Shown here in pieces: positions 11,599 through 23,652 of a stretch of DNA of 64,000 nt (position 1 is its first letter; each line of letters begins with the position of its first letter). The notes under the pieces were generated by a model, which ran no database searches, was not told the origin of the DNA, and saw only the letters and a list, made by a program, of their open reading frames with translations. The translations under genes and the position numbers were made by a program. The DNA lies in the NCBI RefSeq assembly GCF_003086295.3, contig NC_092039.1, forward strand, positions 95,996,561 to 96,060,560, given 5' to 3'. This DNA comes from Arachis hypogaea (Eukaryota > Streptophyta > Magnoliopsida > Fabales > Fabaceae).

Positions 11599-13249
11599 AA
11601 CTCTTAAAAAATGGGTACACCTCTTATAAAACAATTTAAAAAATGATTAACAAGTTTAAATGTTAAAATTTTTTTTTGTTTTATTTACTAAGTATAAACT
11701 AATCAACTAAACCTTTTTCCTTTATAACATAAGAGCTTAAAATAACATTTTCTTTAAAATTTTAGTACATTTATAAAAGAAAAAATATAAGGAGTATATA
11801 AGGAGTAAATTTTTTTTATAACCAATTTCAAATTTTCAACTAGTACTTTTTCTTTTTCTTTTTGAAATGATTTTTCTCTCCTCACCTCCTTCACTCAAAG
11901 TTTCACACTTTTCAAGATCTCTAGTTCTAAACAAATTTTACTCTTATCTTATAACTTCTAATAAAACCATAACTGGTTTTGAATATTTTATTTTACTTTT
12001 GGATGATGTTTTTAGTAGCGTTTTGGATGTTCTTCTATTATGTGGTATTTGGATGTTAAATTGAATATTAATGTGAATTAAAGTTGAAATTCCAAAAGAA
12101 TTGATAAATAATTGGTTCTTTAATTAGCCTCTTTAAAGGCGTGTGAGATACCAAATAAGAATATTAAAACATAAAATTATATTTAATAGATAAGATAATG
12201 ATAAAAATATTATATTTAAAGACATTAAATTAGTATATTATGTGTTTTTTTAATAATAAAAAAATAAAAAGACTCTAACAAAAAATACGATTTATTTTTT
12301 ATTATTTTAATCAATTTTTATAATTATATACTTTTTAAATTTTTTGTATAAAAAAAAGAAAATAAATTAAATTTTTATAATTTATTTTAATTTATTATCA
12401 AATAAAATATAAAAATATTAATTTATATTTTATTTTTAGTTTCTTATCTTTATCATATTTTTAAAATCAAACATAGCCTTAGTTCCTAGTTCCTACTGCC
12501 TATTTGAGTTTTGTTATATATACATGTTGTAGACAAAGTATTATATATGAAGCTAAACAATCCTAAAATTACTCCAAGACACTTCGGTGTTTTTCACTTT
12601 TAAAAGCTATCATTAATTCGTTACATTCATCCTCCCTATCTAACCAGTGTCTCTCTTGTGAATTCTACGCGTGCGAATAAATAAATAAATAAATAATTTG
12701 TAACAAAAAATACACTATCTTTATTATAATTTTAAAAAGAAAACAGTTTGCATAATTATCCTTTTTTTTTTGTTAATCCGTGTCTTTGTTTACTATATAT
12801 AAATCGTCTAAACTACGAAAATGACTGAAAATAAATTGTGGTTATGAACAACAACTTATAAGTAAAACGACCAAAGAGTAAATTGTGATTCTGTTCCACG
12901 ATTTTAGGAGAATATAAATCTTGGTTTTAAACCACGATTTTAGTAAATCTTAGTTTTAAACGTGCAAAGGTTACCTTAGCTTGGAGTTACCATGACAATT
13001 ACATCTTATGGTTGACTCTTTCAATCGTTTGGAATATAGTTTTAGGAATAAACTTGTAAATCCATATTTATTTTACAGAAAAGCTCTACATCTATATAAT
13101 TTCTTCATTCAAGCTCTTTAAGTACATTTTTTTAGACACGCCTTTCCCACTCTCTCACTTGTTTGTCATACACGTGCCTCATATAACGTAAATCTTTTAC
13201 TGCGTGATAAATCTTTTCTCAACATAAACCTTCTGCTGCAACCTAAACC
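11599..13249. other. AT-rich spacer, no gene seen
   Basis: Very AT-rich with many homopolymer runs. Open frames are short and biased by composition. The stretch at about 13078-13240 resembles sequence I remember lying upstream of Arachis FAR1-like loci and may be the start of a Mutator-type unit, but the other end is outside the window. Confidence 0.5.
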
Positions 13250-13267
13250 TTGTTCTCTTCTTGCGTT

Positions 13268-13345
13268 TTCTTCTTCTTCTTCTTCTTCTTCTTCTTCTTC
13301 TTCTTCTTCTTCTTCTTTTTCTTCTTCTTCTTCTTCTTCTTCTTC
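13268..13345. repeat. (TTC)n microsatellite
   Basis: About 25 TTC/CTT units with one small interruption, 165 bp upstream of the first FRS exon. Confidence 0.95.
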
Positions 13346-13739
13346 AATGTAATAAACTTCGTTGTTCTCTGTTCATGTTTTCTTTATTGTTCTTTTTCTT
13401 CTCTACTCGCGTTCTTCATTATTGATATGCATTGAATTCAACGTAATAAGCTCCGTTGTTCTTCTTCTTCTTTGTTTTCTTCTTCGATCTTCACTTCTGA
13501 ATCGAAACAATGAATGATTCAACTTCAAATCAGTTGAATGAAAACAATTTGGTTTATTCCTCTGAAACGAATCATGCTGATAAGGTTTGGATTATTCAAT
13601 TTTGAATTGAATTGAATGGAATGCAATTGTTAATTTTATTTGAATTGAATTCAATGGACGTAGGTATTTTTGAATCTGAATTGAATTGAATTGATAATAT
13701 CTAAATTGTAGACAGAGGTGTTTCAAATTCGATTTTGTA

Positions 13740-14012
13740 TAATAGATTATGTTTCGTTCACTAAGTACTATACAATTGTTTCACCGTGAGTACCTGTTCG
13801 GTTCGATATGCAGAAAGGAGATTGAATTTAATTTTTTATATTGGATTATGTTTCGTTCACTCAGTACTATAGAGTTTTTTTCACCATAAGTATGTGTTCG
13901 GTTCGATATGCAGAAAGGAGTTTGAATTTGAATATATATAATGGATTATGTTTCATTCACTGAGTAGTATATAATTATTTTACCGTAATGACGTTTTCGG
14001 TTCACTATGCAG
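13740..14012 (+). repeat. Triple tandem repeat in FRS intron 1
   Basis: Three diverged copies of about 90 bp, each with GATTATGTTTCRTTCACT and a later GTTCGGTTCGATATGCAG-type end. The third copy ends in the real splice acceptor ATGCAG at 14012; the first two carry equivalent AG ends. Confidence 0.8.
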
Positions 14013-14960
14013 ACTAGCTGTGTTGTGGATGAAAAATTTGTCCCAAAGGTGGAGATGATTTTCACGATATTAGAAGAAGCTGGAAAGTTCTACAAACATT
14101 ATTCCAAACTTGCTGGTTTTTCTACCAAAATAAGGAACACGACTCGGAAGGGAGACGAGGTTAAGAATCAACTAATTGTATGCAGCAGAGAGGGGAGGTG
14201 GAAATCCAAGATATCTCCAACTTTAAAGACAAACCCCTCAGCTGGGTTAAACTGTCCAGCTATGATTTACGTACATATAATGAAGGATGTTGGTCTCTGG
14301 ACAATTTCCAAAGTTGTTATGAATCACTCACATCCTTGCTGTCCAGACCAGGCAGAGATGCTCAAACAACATAAGAAGCTTAGCATGTTCGTGTGTCGCA
14401 CCATTGAAACCAACGAGGAAGCTGGAATCAGACCGAGTAAAACTTACCAATCATTTGTGGCAGCAGCCGGCAGCCATCGTGAACTAAGTTTTATAGAAAA
14501 AGACGTGAGAAATTACATCACAAGGGAAGTATGGAATATTTTCCAACAAGACGATGCCAAAGAATTTGGAAAGTACCTACTAAGAATGAAAGAGAAGAAC
14601 CAAAATTTTTTCTTTGAGCTCAACCTCGAAGGCGATCATTGCATCAAACATGCATTCTGGGCTGACGCAAGAAGCAGGGCCGCATGTGAGTATTTCGGAG
14701 GCGTGGTTTCATTCGACACTACCTAAAACACAAACGAGTATTTCGTTCAGTCACATATAGTTTTTTGTTCAGTGAATGTTCAAATTTTGGTTCACCACTG
14801 TCTGGGTATTTCTATTTATGCAGGTACAATCTGGTTTTAGGTTCTTTTGTGGGTGTGAATCACCACGGTCAGTTGACACTTCTCGGATGTGAGCTAATAA
14901 AAAATGACAAATCCAATCATTCAAATGGCTATTTGAGTGTTGGCTCCGTTGCATGGGAGG

Positions 14961-16600
14961 TGCTGGACGAAATTGTGATACAAGAGTTCCAGGCACAGTT
15001 AGAGAAGCTTTTCTTTCCACAACTCCGTTCAACTTAACCAGCAAGTGTACTGGGTCATCCAAGTAATACCTTACGTGAGTAAGGGTCGATCCCACAGAGA
15101 TTGTTGGTATGAAGCAAGCTATGGTCAGCTTGAAAATCTCAGTTAGGCAGATTAAATGGTTATGGGTTTCGAAAATTAATAATAAAAAGAAAATAAAAAG
15201 GGATAGAAATACTTATGTAAATCAATAATGGAAATTTCAGATAGGTGTATGGGGATGCTGTGCTCCTCTTAAATCTCTACTTTCTTATTACATTCATCCA
15301 ATCCTTCTTACTCCTTTCCATGGCAAGCTATATGTAGGGCATCACCGTTGTCAATGGCTACATCCCATCCTCTCAGTGAAAATGTTCCTATGCTCTGTCA
15401 CAGCACGGCTAATCATCTGTCGGTTCTCAATCAGATTGGAATAGAATCCCTTGATTCTTTTGCGTTTGTCATCACGCCCAGCCTTCAGGAGTTTGAAGCT
15501 CGTCACAGTCATTCAATCCCAGAATCCTATTCGGAATACCATAGACAAGGTTTAGACTTTCCGGATCCTCATGAATACCGCCATCTATCTAGCTTATACC
15601 ACGAAGATTCTGTTGGAGAATCTAAGAGATATGCGCCCGGCCTAAGGTAGAACGGAAGTGGTTGTCAGTCACGCGCGTTCATAGATGAGAATGATGATGA
15701 GTGTCACGGATCATCACATTCATCAAGTTGAAGTGAAACGTATATCTTGGAATAAGAATAAAAGAGAATTGAATAAAAAGTAATAATAATTGTATTGAAA
15801 CTTGAGGTACAGCAGAGCTCCACACCCTTAATCTATGGTGTGCAGAAACTCCACTGTTGAAAATACATAAGTGAAAGGTTCAGGCATGGCCGAATGGCCA
15901 GCCCTCTCCATGATCAAGAGATTGAATGATCAAAGACTACCAAGTCAAAAGATTAAACTGTCAAAAGATGTCTAATACAATAGTAACTTATCCTATTTAT
16001 ACTAGACTAGCTACTAGGGTTTACATGAGTAAGTAATTGATGCATAAATCAACTTCCGGGGCCCACTTGGTGTATGCTTGGGCTGAGCTTGATCTATCCA
16101 CGAGCTGAGGCTTTTCTTGGAGTTGAACTCCAAGTTATAACGTGTTTTGGGCGTTCAACTCCGGATCATGACGTGTTTCTGGCGTTTAACTCCAGACAGC
16201 AGCATGTACTTGGTGTTCAACGCCAAGTTACGTCATCAATTTCCGAATAAAGTATGAACTATTATATATTTCTGGAAAGCTCTGGATGTCTACTTTCCAA
16301 CGCCGTTGAGAGTGCGCCAATTAGAGTTCTGTAGCTCCAGAAAATCCATTTCAAGTGCAGGGAGGTCAGATTCCAACAGCATCAGCAGTCCTTTTGTCAG
16401 CCTTTTTCAGAGTTTTGCTCAAGTCCCTCAATTTTAGCCAGAAATTACCTGAAATCACAGAAAAACACACAAACTCATAGTAAAGTCCAGAAATGTGAAT
16501 TTAACATAAAAACTAATGAAAACATCCCTAAAAGTAGCTTGAACTTACTAAAAACTACCTAAAAATAATGCCAAAAAGCGTATAAATTTTCCGCTCATCA
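14961..16600 (-). repeat. Element A 3' LTR
   Basis: 1640 bp, from TGCTGGACGAAATTG (the right LTR has TGGTGGACG) to CCGCTCATCA. It includes a TGGCGTT/AACGCCA-type palindrome patch at about 16125-16235. Confidence 0.93.
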
Positions 16601-16619
16601 CAACACCAAACTTAAATTG

Positions 16620-16637
16620 TTGCTTGTCCCCAAGCAA
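16620..16637 (-). promoter_or_regulatory. Hairpin before 3' LTR of A
   Basis: Minus strand TTGCTTG-GGGA-CAAGCAA, a perfect 7-bp stem, then 3 nt and TTTAAGTTTGGTGTTG, which runs straight into the LTR. Confidence 0.85.
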
Positions 16638-17695
16638 CTGAAAATCAATTAAGATAAAAAGAAGAGAATATACTATAAATTCCAGAATATCAATGAATAT
16701 TAATTCTAATTAGATGAGCGGGACTTGTAGCTTTTTGCTTCTGAACAGTTTTGGCATCTCACTTTTTCCTTTGATGTTTAGAATGATTGGCTTCTCTAGG
16801 AACTTAGAATTTCGGATAGTGTTATTGACTTTCCTAGTTAAGCATGTTGATTCTTGAACACAGCTACTTATGAGTCTTGGCTGTGGCCCTAAGCATTTTG
16901 TTTTCCAGTATTACCACCAGATACATAAATGCCACATACACATAACTGGGTGAACCTTTTCAGATTGTGATTCAGCTTTGCTAGAGTCCCCAGTTAGAGG
17001 TGTCCAGAGCTCTTAAGCACACTCTTTTTGCTTTGGATCACAACTTTAACCATTCAGCCTCAAGCTTTTCACTTGGACCTTCATGACACAAGCACATGGT
17101 TAGGGACAGCTTGATTTAGCCGCTTAGGCCTGGATTTAATTCCCTTGGGCCCTCCTATCCATTGATGCTCAAAGCCTTGGATCCTTTTTACCCTTGCCTT
17201 TTTGTTTTAAGGGCTATTGGCTTTTTCTGCTTGCTTTTTCTTTTTCTTTCTAATTTTTTTTCGCCATTTTTTTACAAGCTTTTTACTTTTCACTGCTTTT
17301 TCTTGCTTCAAGAATCAATTTTCATGATTTTTCAGATCATCAATAACATTTCTCTTTGTTCATCATTCTTTCAAGAGCCAACAGTTTTAACATTCATAAA
17401 CAACAAGATAAAAAATATGCACTGTTTAAGCATTCATTCAGAAAGCAAAAAGTATTGTCACCACATCAATAAAATTAAATTAAATTCAAGGATAATTTCG
17501 AAATTCATGTACTTCTTGTTCTTTTGAATTAAAACATTTTTCATTTAAGAGAGGTGAAGGATTAATGGAATTATTCATAACTTTAAGACATAGTTACTAA
17601 ACACTAATGATCATGAAGTAGAGACACAAAACATAGATAAACACAACATAAAAACCGAAAAGCAGAAAGAAATAAGAACAAGGAATGAATCCACC
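16638..17695 (-). other. Element A 3' untranslated region
   Basis: Noncoding stretch between the plant-transposon ORF and the 3' hairpin. The same text recurs in B (57726-58600), C (34908-35824) and D (50523-51382), e.g. GGTGAACCTTTTCAGATTGTG and TCTTGCTTCAAGAATCA, so it belongs to the element. No ORF is supported. Confidence 0.8.
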
Positions 17696-18783
17696 TTAGT
17701 GGCGTCTTCTTCTTGAAGGACCAACTATGTCTTTAAGCTCTTCTATGTCCCTTCCTTGCCTTTGTTGCTCCTCCCTCATTGCTCTTTGATCTTCTCTTAT
17801 TTCATGGAGAATGATGGAGTGCTCATGATGTTCCACCCTTAATTGTTCCACATTGTGGCTCAAATATTCTAAGGAAGTGTTGAGTTGTTCCCAATAGTTA
17901 TTGGGAGGAAAGTGCATCCCTTGAGGCATCTCAGGGATTTCTTGATGATGAGCTTCGTCATGCATCTCTTGAGAACCGTGAAGGGTCTCTCTTGCTTGCT
18001 CCATCTTCTTCTTGGTGATAGGCTTATCCTCCTCAATGGAGATGTCTCCTTCTATGATAACTCCAGCTGAGTAACATAGATGGCAAATAAGGTGAGGAAA
18101 AGCTAGCCTTGCCATGGTGGAGGGCTTGTTGGCTATTTTGTAGATTTCATTGGAGATGACCTCATGAACTTCTACTTCCTCTCCAATCATGATGCTATGA
18201 ATCATGATGGCCCGATCCACAGTAACTTCGAATTGGTTGCTAGTGGGAATGATGGAGCGTTGAATGAACTCCAACCATCCTCTAGCCATAGGCTTGAGGT
18301 CCAGTCTTCTTAGTTGAACTGGCTTGCCTTTGGAGTCTCTTTTCCATTGAGCTCCCTCCACACATATGTCCGTAAGGACTTGGTCCAATCTTTGATTAAA
18401 GTTGACCCTTCTAGTGTAGGGGCGTTCATCTCCTTGCATCATGGGCAAGTGAAACGCCAACCTCACATTTTCCGGACTAAAATCTAAGTATTTCCCCCGA
18501 ACCATTATGAGATAATTCTTTGGATTTGGGTTCATACCGACTTGTTGCATGGGGTTGGTTAGGACTTCCCAACCTCTTCTTCGGATCTCATGTCGGATCT
18601 CCGGATACTCATTCTTTTTGAGCTTGAAAGGGACCTCGGGGATCACCTTCTTCTTTGCCACAACACATAGAAGTGGTCTTGATGGCTTTTGGAGATGAAT
18701 CTTTCCATTTCCCATGACTCGGAAGTGGAAGCTTTTGTCTTCCCTTTTCCTTTTTTAGAGGATTCTCTGGCCATAGGTGCCAT
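17696..18783 (-). pseudogene. Plant-transposon ORF (post-pol), element A, frameshifted
   Basis: Same protein family as the ORFs at 35825-36943 and 49398-50522, of the kind annotated as putative plant transposon protein in the env position of Athila elements; function unknown. It starts at 18783 (MAPMARESSKKGKGK), shifts frame around 18650-18700, then stays open for over 300 codons. Features: basic start, YPEIRHEIRRRGWEVLTNP, RGWLEFIQRSIIPTSN, an apparent short deletion after PMQQVGMNPNPKNY compared with D, and a charged, coiled-coil-like C-terminus ending SRRRRH. I see no signal peptide or membrane segment, so true envelope function is unsupported. Confidence 0.85.
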
Positions 18784-18838
18784 TGATGGTAGTGGAAAAC
18801 AATAAAGATTGTGCTTTGACCACACCAAACTTAAAATA

Positions 18839-18856
18839 TTACTCGTCCTCGAGCAA
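18839..18856 (-). promoter_or_regulatory. Hairpin before plant-transposon ORF of A
   Basis: Minus strand TTGCTCG-AGGA-CGAGTAA, with one G-U wobble, then 3 nt and TTTAAGTTTGGTGTGG. It is about 55 nt upstream of the ORF start. Confidence 0.8.
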
Positions 18857-18974
18857 TAGAAGAAAGAAGAGAAGAAAAAGAAGAAGAGAATATGGTAGAG
18901 AGGGAGAGATGTAGGTTCGGCTAAGGTGAAGAAGAGGGGGTTTTGTTTTGTGAAAATGAAGTAGAATGGAAGGG

Positions 18975-18982
18975 TATATATA
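18975..18982 (-). promoter_or_regulatory. Internal TATA box upstream of the ORF in A
   Basis: TATATATA on the minus strand after a C/T-rich patch, about 120 nt before the hairpin. The same arrangement is in D. Confidence 0.5.
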
Positions 18983-19269
18983 GGGAGAGGGGGGAGTGTA
19001 TGTTCGGCCATTTTAGGTGGGAATGGGTGGGAAAATGGTTTTGAATTTTTGAAGGTATGTGGGGTTTATGGGGAAGAGTGGATGGATGTGAGTGGTGAAG
19101 GGGGTGATTGGGAAGAGGAATTGAGGTGATTGGTGAAGAGTGTTGGGAAGTGTGACATGGGGAAGAGTAATCACAAAAATAGGATTAGGAGGTAAGGTGG
19201 GAATATAGTAGGTGGGGATCCTGTGGGGTCCACAGGTCCTGAGGTGATCCTGTGGGGTCCACAGATCCT

Positions 19270-19580
19270 GAGGTGTCAAGGAATTCCATCCCTGCACCAA
19301 ATAGGCATGTAAATTGCCTTTGCACACCATTCTGGCATTTAAACGCCGTGTGGTGCACGTTCTGGGCGTTCAACGCTCATGTAAAGCATGTTTCTGGCAT
19401 TGAACGCCAGTTTCATGCTTGTTACTGGCGTTCAGCGCCAGCTTTTCTTTTCTAGGCACATTCCTGGCGTTCAGCGCCAAAATGTTGCTTGTTTCTGGCA
19501 TTCAGCGCCAGGTTGATGCTCTGTTCTGGCGTTGAACGCCAGCCAGATGCTCCTTACTGGCGTTGAACGCCAGCCTGTGC
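19270..19580. repeat. TGGCGTT/AACGCCA palindrome block, element A internal
   Basis: About eight copies of 16-20 bp near-palindromes such as CTGGCGTTCAGCGCCAG and CTGGCGTTGAACGCCAG, spaced about 35-45 bp apart, between the polyprotein and the internal TATA box. Confidence 0.9.
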
Positions 19581-19718
19581 TTCCTCCAAGGTGTGATTTT
19601 TTTCTTCTGCTGTTTTTGATTCTGTTTTTAATTTTTATGATTTTTTCGTGACTCCTCATGATCATGTACCTAATAAAACACAAAATAATAATAAAATAAA
19701 AATTAGATAAATAAAATT

Positions 19719-19746
19719 GGGTTGCCTCCCAACAAGCGCTTCTTTA
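19719..19746 (-). promoter_or_regulatory. Conserved post-polyprotein motif, element A
   Basis: Minus strand AAGCGCTTGTTGGGAGGCAA then CCC, 49 nt after the gag-protease stop. It recurs after the polyproteins of B, C, D and, in altered form, E. Confidence 0.7.
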
Positions 19747-19794
19747 ATGTCAATAGCTTGACAGTGGCTCTCATGGAGCCACAAGGTGATCAGG

Positions 19795-21972
19795 TCAATG
19801 TTGTATAGTCCCAACACCAAACTTGGAGTTTGGATATGGGATTTTAACACCAAACTTAGAGTTTGGTTGTGGCCTCACAACACCAAACTTAGAGTTTGAC
19901 TGTGGGGGCTCTTCTTGACTCTGAACTGGGAGACGCTCTTCATGCTTACTCTCTTTTGTCACAGAGGGATGGCCATGTGCCTTAAACACAAGGTAGTCCC
20001 CATTCAATTGAAGGACTAGTTCACCTCTGTTGACATCTATCACATCTCCTGCTGTGGCTAGGAAAGGTCTTCCAAGGATGATGCATTCATCCTCTTCCTT
20101 CCTAGTGTCTAAGATTATGAAATCAGCTGGGATATAAAGGCCTTCAACCTTTACTAACACGTCCTCCACTATTCCATAAGCTTGTCTCAATGACTTGTCT
20201 GCCAATTGTAATGAGAATAAGGCAGGTTGTACCTCGTTGATCCCCAGCTTCTCCATTACAGAGAGTGGCATAAGATTTATCCCTGACCCTAGATCACATA
20301 GAGCCTTTTCAAAGGTCATGGTGCCTATGGTACAAGGTATTAAGAACTTGCCAGGATCTTGTTTCTTTTGAGGTAGAGTTTTCTGAATCCAGGTATCTAG
20401 TTCATTAATGAGCAAGGGAGGTTCACTTTCCCAAGTCTCATTACCAAACAGCTTGGCATTCAGCTTCATGATAGCTCCTAAATATTGAGCAACTTGCTCT
20501 CCAGTCACATCTTCATTCTCTTCAGAGGATGAATAGTCTTCAGAGCTCATGAATGGCAGAAGGAGATTTAATGGAATCTCTATGGTCTCTGTATGAGCCT
20601 CAGATTCCTTCGGATCCTTAATAGAAAACTCCTTCTTGCTTGAAGGACGTTCCAGGAGGTCTTCCTCACTAGGATTTTCGTCCTCCTCCTTCCTTGTGCA
20701 TTCGGCCACATTGATCACATCAATGGCCTTGCACTCTCCTTTTGGATTCTCTTCTGTATTGCTTAGGAGAATACTGGGAGGAGTTTCAATGACTTTCTTA
20801 CTCAGCTGGCCCACTTGTGCCTCCAGATTTCTGATGGAGGATCTTGTTTCATTCATGAAACTGAAAGTGGCCTTTGACAGATCAGAGACTAGATTGGCTA
20901 AATTAGAAGTGGTTTGTTCAAAATTCTCTGTCTGTTGCTGAGAAGATGATGGATATGGCTTGCTATTGCTCTGCCTATTGCGTCCACCATTGTTAAAGCC
21001 TTGTTGAGGCTTTTGTTGATCCTTCCATGAGAAATTTGGATGATTTCTCCATGATGAGTTATAGGTGTTTCCATAAGGTTCACCCATGTAATTAACCTCT
21101 GCCATGGCAGGGTTCTCAGGATCATAAGCTTCTTCAGAAGCTGCCTCTTTAGTACTGTTGGATGCATTTTGCCATCCATTCAGACTTTGAGAGATCATGT
21201 TGACCTGTTGAGTCAACACTTTGTTCTGAGCCAATATGGCATTCAGAGCATCAATTTCAAGAACTCCTTTCTTCTGAGGTATTCCATTATTCACTGAGTT
21301 CCTCTCAAAAGTGTACATGAATTGGTTGTTTGCAACCATATCAATGAGTTCTTGAGCCTCTTCAGGCGTTTTCTTTAGGAGAATTGATCCACCTGCAGAA
21401 TGGTCCAATGACATTTTCGAAAATTCAGATAGACCATAATAGAATATATTTAATATGGTCCATTCTGAAAACATGTCAGATGGACATCTTTTGGTCAGCT
21501 GCTTGTATCTTTTCCAAGTTTCATAGAGGGATTCACCATCTTTTTGTTTGAAGGTTTGAACATCCACTCTCAGCTTGCTCAGATTTTGAGGAGGAAAGAA
21601 TTTATCCAAGAAGGCAGTGACCAGCTTATCCCAGGAGTCCAGGCTATCCTTGGGTTGTGAATCCAACCATATTCTAGCTCTGTTTCTTACAGCAAAAGGG
21701 AAAAGCATGAGTCTGTAGACTTCAGGATCAACTCCATTCGTCTTTACAGTCTCACAGATCTGTAAGAACTTAGTTAAAAACTGGTAAGGATCTTCAGATG
21801 GAAGTCTATAAAACTTGCAGTTTTGTTGCATTAAGGCAACTAGCTGAGGTTTCAGCTCAAAGTTGTTGGCTCCAATGGCAGGAATGAAGATGCTTCTTCC
21901 ATCAAACTTGGATGTTGGCTTTGTGAAGTCACCAAGCATTCTCCTTGCATTATTATTATTTTCGGCTGCCAT
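19795..21972 (-). CDS. Gag-protease protein of element A (725 codons open)
   Basis: Gag forms the virus-like particle; the fused aspartic protease would process it. From MAAENNNNARRM, the gag core lies at about residues 60-200: FAVRNRARIWLDSQP, DKFFPPQNLSKLRVDVQTF, GESLYETWKRYKQL. A Gly/Asn/Ser/Gln-rich linker and a coiled-coil stretch follow. The retropepsin-like domain is at about 560-670: ALCDLGSGINLMPLSV (DLGSG as active site), ADFIILDTRKEEDE, CIILGRPFLATAGDVIDV. The C-terminus has three NSKFGV repeats. D has a longer N-terminus; the corresponding upstream frame here is broken. RT and integrase are missing by design of the element, not by a visible stop. Open throughout, so possibly still translatable. 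Confidence 0.9.
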   Translation of the reverse strand: MAAENNNNARRMLGDFTKPTSKFDGRSIFIPAIGANNFELKPQLVALMQQNCKFYRLPSEDPYQFLTKFLQICETVKTNGVDPEVYRLMLFPFAVRNRARIWLDSQPKDSLDSWDKLVTAFLDKFFPPQNLSKLRVDVQTFKQKDGESLYETWKRYKQLTKRCPSDMFSEWTILNIFYYGLSEFSKMSLDHSAGGSILLKKTPEEAQELIDMVANNQFMYTFERNSVNNGIPQKKGVLEIDALNAILAQNKVLTQQVNMISQSLNGWQNASNSTKEAASEEAYDPENPAMAEVNYMGEPYGNTYNSSWRNHPNFSWKDQQKPQQGFNNGGRNRQSNSKPYPSSSQQQTENFEQTTSNLANLVSDLSKATFSFMNETRSSIRNLEAQVGQLSKKVIETPPSILLSNTEENPKGECKAIDVINVAECTRKEEDENPSEEDLLERPSSKKEFSIKDPKESEAHTETIEIPLNLLLPFMSSEDYSSSEENEDVTGEQVAQYLGAIMKLNAKLFGNETWESEPPLLINELDTWIQKTLPQKKQDPGKFLIPCTIGTMTFEKALCDLGSGINLMPLSVMEKLGINEVQPALFSLQLADKSLRQAYGIVEDVLVKVEGLYIPADFIILDTRKEEDECIILGRPFLATAGDVIDVNRGELVLQLNGDYLVFKAHGHPSVTKESKHEERLPVQSQEEPPQSNSKFGVVRPQPNSKFGVKIPYPNSKFGVGTIQH

Positions 21973-23652
21973 CTCTTTCTCTTGTTCGAAAAATTCTGAA
22001 AGGTTACTTCTGGATTGTTGTAATTTAGCTTATCTTAGTTTCCTCTTCAGAGTCCTTTCAGGTTCTGGATCAGCTTCAACAAGAGTGCCTTTTTTCCTTG
22101 TTCCTGCTCATATGAAAGAGAAGAAAACAAGAAAAGAAAGAGGAATCCTCTATGTCACAGTATAGAGATTCCTTTATATTAGTAGAAAAAGAAAGAGTGA
22201 AGAATGAAGAAGAGGGGATTCGGATTTTTAGATGAAGAGAGGTGAAGAGAAGTGTTAGTAATTAAATAATTAAATAGAAGAAGAAAAGAGAGGGAGAATT
22301 TCGAAAAAAAATTTTGAAAAAGGGGTTAGTAATTTCGAAAATTAAAGATAAGATAAAATCAAAATTAAAATTTAAAACAAAAAAGAAATTTTGAAAAAGA
22401 GATGAGATATTTTCAAAAATTAGAGAGGAAAAAGTAGTTAGGTGATTTTGAAAAAGATAAGAAACAAACAAAAAGTCAAAGAGTTAGTTGAAAAAGATAT
22501 TAAAATCAAATTTGAAAAGATAAGAAGATAAGAAGTTAGATAAGATATTTTAAAATCAAATTTTGAAAAAGATAAAATTTTTGAAAAAGATAAGATAAAA
22601 GATAAGATTTTTAAGAAAAAGGCATTTTAAAAAAAAAGATTTAATTTTTAAAATGACTTAACTAACAAGAAACTACAAGATATGATTCTAGAATTTAAAG
22701 ATTGAACCTTTCTTACAAGAAAGTAACAAACTTCCAATTTTTGAACCAATCACATTAATTGTTAGCATATTTTCGAAAATATGATATAAAAATAAGAAAA
22801 ATATTTTGAAAATATTTTGAAAAAGATTTTTTGAAATTTTCGAAAAAGAGGAAAAAATGAAAAAGATATAATTTTTGAAAAGGATTTTGAAAAGATAAGA
22901 TTTTTAAAATTGAAATATTGACTTGACTTGTAAGAAACAACTAATTTTTAAAAATTTTTGACCAAGTCAACCCAAAATTTCAAAAATTTGGAGGGAAATA
23001 AGGAAAAGATATTTTTTTGATTTTTGAATTTTTAATGAGGAGAGAGAAAAACACAAACATGACCCAAAACATGAAAATTTTGGATCAACACACAAGATGC
23101 ATGCAAGAACACTATGAATGTCAAGATGAACACCAAGAACACTTTGAAGATCATGATGAACATCAAAAACATAATTTTGAAAAATTTTTGATGCAAAGAA
23201 AACATGCAAGACACCAAACTTAGAAATCTTTAATGCATGAACTCTAACAAACGAAAAATGCACATGAAAAACAACAAACAACACAAAACAAGAAAACATC
23301 AAGATCAAACAAGAAGACTTGTCAAGAACAACTTGAAGATCATGAAGAACACTATGAATGCATGAGATTTTCGAAAAAATGCAAGAAAAATTTTTAAAGC
23401 ATGCAATTGACACCAAACTTAAAAATTGACTCAAGACTCAAACAAGAAACACAAAATAATTTTGATTTTTATGATTTTCTATTTTTTTGTATTTTTATTT
23501 TATTTTTTTTTCGAAAAACATAGTTAGAAAAACGAAAAAGAAAAGAAAAATTTTGAAAAAGATTTTTGAAAAGAAAATTACCTAATCTGAGCAACAAGAT
23601 GAACCGTCAGTTGTCCATACTCGAACAATCCCCGGCAACGGCGCGAAAAACT
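21973..23652 (-). other. Element A leader and primer-binding site
   Basis: Minus-strand leader between the 5' LTR and gag. The primer site is at about 23629-23650 (tRNA-Asp type, one mismatch). The leader is strongly pyrimidine-rich on the element strand (22260-23000) and contains AAGTTTGGTGTC-type motifs at about 23211 and 23411. The short open frames in it are compositional. Confidence 0.8.

Noticed and set aside
11867..12064. Small ORF in the AT-rich spacer
   Set aside because: Low-complexity peptide with no supporting signals.
20636..20941. Antisense open frame inside gag-protease of A
   Set aside because: Shadow of the real gene on the other strand; similar shadows lie opposite the polyproteins of C and B.
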